Shown: piece after piece, positions 60,415 to 64,000 of the stretch
Position numbering within the stretch: position 1 is the first letter of the stretch
Layout: each line of letters begins with the position of its first letter
Assembly (NCBI GenBank): GCA_023396225.1
Contig: JAEWWT010000010.1
Span: 62,001 to 126,000, forward strand
From: Bacillota bacterium
GTDB taxonomy: Bacteria > Bacillota > Clostridia > Oscillospirales > Ruminococcaceae
Length of the DNA stretch: 64,000 nucleotides
Direction of reading: 5' to 3'
Position numbers and translations under genes: made by a program
Notes under the pieces: generated by a model
Told to the model about the DNA's origin: nothing
Seen by the model: the letters and a program-made list of their open reading frames with translations, nothing else
Database searches by the model: none

Positions 60415-61422
60415 TTACAGCTTCAGGTAAGAATTAAGATTAGTGAAAGCCTTTTCATTAATTTCATAAATATCATTTCCGTCAAGGTACAGATCTGATT
60501 TTACGCCGAAAACTTCACGGTAATCAACTTCAACTCGTCTGACAAACTGTTCGTCAAAATCCTTGTTGACATCACCGAGAACAAGACGGATTTTTTCATA
60601 ATCATCATAAAGATATTCCTGAAGAAGAGGAATAATCGAATTTTTAAAAATATGACCAAGTGTTTCAATGGAAGGATTAGTTCTTAGTGCCATAAAATAT
60701 GCATGTCCGACAGCATGATCCCTGTCACAGAGAATTTCAATACGCTTATTTAATTTTGTAAGAAGATCAGCTATATTAAGACCGCCGATGTTTATATTTC
60801 TGAAAAGCTCAGCATTAGGAAGCATTTCAATAAATTCAAAACGTCTTCTCAGAGCAGTATCAAGCATAGCAATTGATCTGTCGGCAGTATTCATAGTACC
60901 TATTATGTAAATATTGTTTGGTATACCGAAGTTATCCTTTGAGTAAGCAAGCTTAACTTCTGATGCTTCAGGTTCACCTAGTCTTTTTGAAGGTTCAATA
61001 AGAGTAATGATTTCACCGAAGATCTTTGAAATATTACCACGGTTGATTTCATCTATGATAAATACAAACTTTTCAGTTGGATTTGCTGCAGCTTGAGCAC
61101 AGAACTCTCTGAAGATACCTCTGTCAACGGTGTAAACCATCTCTTCCTTACGGGAACGTTCACCTCGTTCATTCATAACCTGCATGAATATCGGCTTGAT
61201 ACCTTCAATAAATTCCTCATATCCGAAAGACTGATGGAATGTAGTAAACTCAATCTGTTTGTAAGCTTCTTTTAATGTATAGTATCTTTCAAGAAGATCA
61301 TTGTAATCTTCCTTCATTACATTTTCAACCGGAACATCATAAATGATTGATAAAGCATATGCTACTGTATGGTAAGTTTTACCTGTGCCAGGAGGCCCAT
61401 ATAGAATAATGTTCTGACCCAT
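60415..61422 (-). CDS. mcrB: McrB-type AAA+ GTPase lacking the N-terminal DNA-binding domain
   Basis: A 335-residue motor subunit: Walker A IILYGPPGTGKTYHTVAYAL right at the N-terminus (~4-23), Walker B EKFVFIIDEINRGNISKIFGE (~120), the McrB signature NIYIIGTMNTADRSIAMLDTALRRRF (GTP specificity, ~172-197) and a C-terminal lid. There is no methyl-DNA-recognition domain before the motor, so it resembles the short McrB form or MoxR-like relatives. The target must be read by another protein, by McrC, or in a different way. AAGGTGG precedes the ATG, and upstream sequence is AT-rich and non-coding, so the short form is real here. Confidence 0.9.
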   Translation of the reverse strand: MGQNIILYGPPGTGKTYHTVAYALSIIYDVPVENVMKEDYNDLLERYYTLKEAYKQIEFTTFHQSFGYEEFIEGIKPIFMQVMNERGERSRKEEMVYTVDRGIFREFCAQAAANPTEKFVFIIDEINRGNISKIFGEIITLIEPSKRLGEPEASEVKLAYSKDNFGIPNNIYIIGTMNTADRSIAMLDTALRRRFEFIEMLPNAELFRNINIGGLNIADLLTKLNKRIEILCDRDHAVGHAYFMALRTNPSIETLGHIFKNSIIPLLQEYLYDDYEKIRLVLGDVNKDFDEQFVRRVEVDYREVFGVKSDLYLDGNDIYEINEKAFTNLNSYLKL

Positions 61423-61569
61423 TAAAGTCCCACCTTAACCCAAATTTGCAGAATTAACTCAGATTGTAATAAAAATATAAATATAATTATACTAGAAATT
61501 AACCATTATTAAATTAATTATACAACACAAAATAATAGATTTCAATAGCTAATAAATTAATTGGATATA

Positions 61570-61626
61570 TTGACGAATTTTTAACTTCTTAGTATATACT
61601 GCTATGTAAAAAAGTATAAACGTTTA
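61570..61626 (+). promoter_or_regulatory. GH5 promoter with downstream LacI-type operator
   Basis: TTGACG (61570-61575), a 17-nt spacer, TATATA (61593-61598, overlapping TATACT). The palindrome TAAACGTTTA (61617-61626) within TATAAACGTTTAAGAT lies about 10 nt past the expected start of transcription. The TAAACGTTTAAGAT stretch is identical at the cellobiose phosphorylase promoter. Confidence 0.6.
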
Positions 61627-61642
61627 AGATAGAAATATTAAA

Positions 61643-61750
61643 GTCAATACCGTACAATACATTTCTGTCAATTTTCAAATCAGGCTCAGTAAAGTATTTT
61701 GCTGTTTCTTAAGTCGTTGAAACAAAGCTTGCAGCTTTGTGCGGTATTAC
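61643..61750 (+). repeat. Interspersed foldable repeat R1, copy 4 (most diverged)
   Basis: About 108 bp. Terminal pairs TACCGTACAA/TTGTGCGGTA; the small hairpin reads AGCT-TGC-AGCT instead of AGCC/GGCT, a compensatory double change. It lies between the divergent mcrB and GH5 genes and would be inside the GH5 5' UTR. Confidence 0.85.
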
Positions 61751-61859
61751 CCTAAATTATTTTTATTAATATGGGAAAAGGTATTGTTTAAATTAATTTT
61801 GTATGATATAATTTATGTGTATTTTATGAATTTACAATTAATAAAGGGGACACTTCTTT

Positions 61860-63866
61860 ATGAAAAAATTATTAGCATTTGTGACTTCTGCTGTAGTTCT
61901 TGCTGTAAGTTTTACAAGCTGTGCAGATAAGAATGATGCACCTGTAGCTTCAGATACTTCAATAACAAGAGCGGAGAAAAATGAAGATTCAGGCAATTCT
62001 GATGATGTTTTCGGGGAGAACTACGACCCGCTTGATGAAGATTATGACCCTTATGCTGAAAAAAATGATGAGGGAAAGGAAACTGAAGAAAAAAGCCAGA
62101 CTGAAAAAGAAGAGTCAGAATCAGCCACAGCCATGACTGAAAGTGAAACTGATGAAACATCTCCGGTAAAAACAATCAGCGGCAGTACAAGCAATTCTAC
62201 AAGCACAAAGGCAGATAAAGATGTTACTCTCAACATTAAAAACTCAAACAGCTGGGAAAATGGCAGTGATAAATTCACTCAACTTGATGGAACTATAAAA
62301 AACAAAAGTAAATCAGATATATCCGGCTGGACAGCTGTAATAAAAGCATCCTCCGGCGTAAAAGTAGATCAGAAGTGGAATTGTGAAATTTCGGTTAATG
62401 GGGATACACTTACTGTAAAGCCTGTTGAACATAATTCTACGGTAACATCCGGCGGAGAAGGCACATTCGGAATGATTCTCTGCAATGCAGGGAAGATTTC
62501 ACCTTCAGATAGTTACATAGAATATGATAACAAGAAAACAACGGCAACATCTTCCGGCAATTCCAATAATACAAACAACAATAATAACAATAACAATACC
62601 TCAAAGAATGTTGGAAACAGTAATCCTAAAATAGTTCAGGCAAAAGATGTTCCTGCACCAACAACTGACGACTGGCTTTATGTAAAGGGCAACAAGATTG
62701 TTGATAAGGATGGAAAGCAGGTCTGGTTGACAGGTGTCAACTGGTTTGGCTACAATACAGGTACAAACACATTTGACGGCTTGTGGAACAGTGACCTTAA
62801 TACTTCTATTGATGCAATTGCTGACAGAGGCTTTAATCTGCTAAGAGTTCCGATTTCTGCGGAACTTATCCTTGAATGGTCAAACGGCAGTTATCCGACA
62901 GCAAACTTCAATCAGGCTACAAATTCATACCTTGTCGGAATGAACAGCCTTGAGATTTTTGACTATGTTGTAGGGCAGTGCAGGGCAAACGGAATCAAGA
63001 TAATGATTGATATTCACTCTGCTGAAACAAATGCATCAGGACATATGATAAATATGTGGTATGCAGGGAGCATTTCGGAGAAGAATTACATAGATGCACT
63101 TGCGTGGATGGCAGACAGATATAAAAATGATGATACAATAATAGCTTATGACCTCAAAAATGAGCCTCACGGAAAGGCATCAGAGTCACCGAGAGCAAAG
63201 TGGGATAATTCAAAGGATTCTGACAACTGGAAATACGTTGCTGAAAAGGCAGCAAATGCAGTATTGAAGAAGAATCCTAATGTCTTGATAATGGTTGAGG
63301 GTATTGAAATCTACCCTATGGACATTAAGAACAACGGCAATTTTACTTCCCAGAATATGTCTGATTATTATACAACATGGTGGGGCGGAAATTTACGTGG
63401 AGTTAAGGAGAACCCGATTAATCTGGGTAAATATCAGAACAAGCTTGTTTATTCTCCGCACGATTATGGCCCGACCGTATATAAGCAGCCATGGTTCAAT
63501 GGTAATTATACATATGACAGCCTGATGAAAGACTGCTGGAATGACAACTGGTTTTATATTTACAAGGATAAGACGGCTCCTGTTCTTATCGGAGAATGGG
63601 GAGGGTATATGACCGAACCTAATATTATATGGATGACACATATGAGAAAGCTTATAAAGACAAACAAGCTTCACCATACATTCTGGTGTTTCAATGCAAA
63701 TTCAGGGGATACAGGCGGGCTTGTGCTTGATGATTTTAAAACATGGGATGAAGAAAAGTATGCTTTTGTAAAGGAAGTTTTATGGCAGCAGAATGGAAAG
63801 TTTGTTGGGCTTGATCATAAGATTCCTCTAGGGGATAACGGAATTACACTTGAAGAAGCAAAATAA
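61860..63866 (+). CDS. Surface GH5 cellulase with CBM2-like module
   Basis: A 668-residue endoglucanase. The signal peptide ends in VSFTSC (Cys21), a non-ideal lipobox, so a lipoprotein is likely. A long acidic, Ser/Thr-rich spacer follows (~25-115). A CBM2-like cellulose-binding domain (~120-225, DVTLNIKNSNSWENG...GEGTFGMIL) and an Asn-rich linker (~235-245) lead to the GH5 barrel (~270-640). Acid/base glutamate in YDLKNEPHG, nucleophile in VLIGEWGG, substrate residues in IDIHSAET. No dockerin or SLH domain. AAAGGGG is 10 nt before the ATG. Its promoter shares an operator with cellobiose phosphorylase. Confidence 0.95.
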   Translation: MKKLLAFVTSAVVLAVSFTSCADKNDAPVASDTSITRAEKNEDSGNSDDVFGENYDPLDEDYDPYAEKNDEGKETEEKSQTEKEESESATAMTESETDETSPVKTISGSTSNSTSTKADKDVTLNIKNSNSWENGSDKFTQLDGTIKNKSKSDISGWTAVIKASSGVKVDQKWNCEISVNGDTLTVKPVEHNSTVTSGGEGTFGMILCNAGKISPSDSYIEYDNKKTTATSSGNSNNTNNNNNNNNTSKNVGNSNPKIVQAKDVPAPTTDDWLYVKGNKIVDKDGKQVWLTGVNWFGYNTGTNTFDGLWNSDLNTSIDAIADRGFNLLRVPISAELILEWSNGSYPTANFNQATNSYLVGMNSLEIFDYVVGQCRANGIKIMIDIHSAETNASGHMINMWYAGSISEKNYIDALAWMADRYKNDDTIIAYDLKNEPHGKASESPRAKWDNSKDSDNWKYVAEKAANAVLKKNPNVLIMVEGIEIYPMDIKNNGNFTSQNMSDYYTTWWGGNLRGVKENPINLGKYQNKLVYSPHDYGPTVYKQPWFNGNYTYDSLMKDCWNDNWFYIYKDKTAPVLIGEWGGYMTEPNIIWMTHMRKLIKTNKLHHTFWCFNANSGDTGGLVLDDFKTWDEEKYAFVKEVLWQQNGKFVGLDHKIPLGDNGITLEEAK

Positions 63867-63878
63867 ATAATAATTAAA

Positions 63879-63906
63879 GAGCCTTTCTTGGAATACGGAA
63901 AGGCTC
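63879..63906 (+). terminator. Hairpin after the GH5 gene
   Basis: 9-bp stem GAGCCTTTC/GAAAGGCTC with a 10-nt loop; only a short T tract follows. Beyond 63907 nothing further is recognisable. Confidence 0.6.
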
Positions 63907-64000
63907 AGTTTGTAGAAAAACTAATATAAAAAGTTTGCCAGCCTACTTGTTTTTTTAAGAGAAATTTGGGCAAAGCAAGCACAGGCTTTCCATTATTAAA

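Overview
AT-rich chromosomal window from a Firmicute, most likely a Ruminococcus-like member of the Oscillospiraceae. The evidence is a GH94 cellobiose phosphorylase, two lipid-anchored cellulases (GH9 with CBM4, GH5 with a CBM2-like module), an indolepyruvate:ferredoxin oxidoreductase typical of strict anaerobes, an alpha/beta-type small acid-soluble spore protein, a LysM-GH18 spore-lysin-type protein, and a T-box riboswitch. I see no rRNA, tRNA, CRISPR array, insertion sequence or prophage. It reads as ordinary chromosome with many short operons.

Layout: 0-7 kb holds a NYN/LOTUS protein, a HAD phosphatase, a degenerate EAL-HDOD protein, a PflX-like radical SAM protein, a zinc-ribbon membrane protein and LysM-GH18. 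7-12.3 kb: gdhA behind a long leader that looks like an attenuator, a LUD protein, a P-loop ATPase, a 36-residue membrane peptide and tcdA. 12.5-19.3 kb: valS, folC and cellobiose phosphorylase. 19.3-31.4 kb: small unknown proteins, clpB, a flavin-type oxidase, an AraC regulator, patatin, a C39 peptidase, a SulP transporter, a GntR-ABC operon and a phosphopantetheinyl transferase. 31.4-36.5 kb: a Lys-rich SCP2 protein, SASP, pncA-pncB and a CapA lipoprotein. 36.5-40.7 kb: Trp-type T-box, iorA-iorB-paaK. 41-52.6 kb: GH9, a chemoreceptor, a WYL-GyrI-GyrI-YoaP cluster, a TetR-controlled HXXEE-flavodoxin pair and trxA-trxB. 52.6-64 kb: metG, deoC-deoB, an FAD oxidoreductase, a lipid kinase, mcrB-mcrC and the GH5 cellulase.

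How genes fit together: the surface cellulases release cellodextrins, and cellobiose phosphorylase conserves energy from them inside the cell. The phosphorylase and GH5 promoters carry the same TAAACGTTTAAGAT palindrome, so they probably share a LacI-type regulator. The T-box specifier loop reads UGG, so iorAB-paaK is probably used to make tryptophan from indoleacetate by reductive carboxylation rather than to degrade it. DeoC-DeoB and PncA-PncB are salvage pairs.

The most unusual signals are non-coding. (1) In six genes a stem-loop lies between a strong Shine-Dalgarno and the start codon, usually ending 10-11 nt before the ATG, with different stem sequences. (2) A family of folded leaders has a helix that abuts the Shine-Dalgarno directly. 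(3) A ~108-bp foldable repeat occurs four times, each time between divergently transcribed genes.
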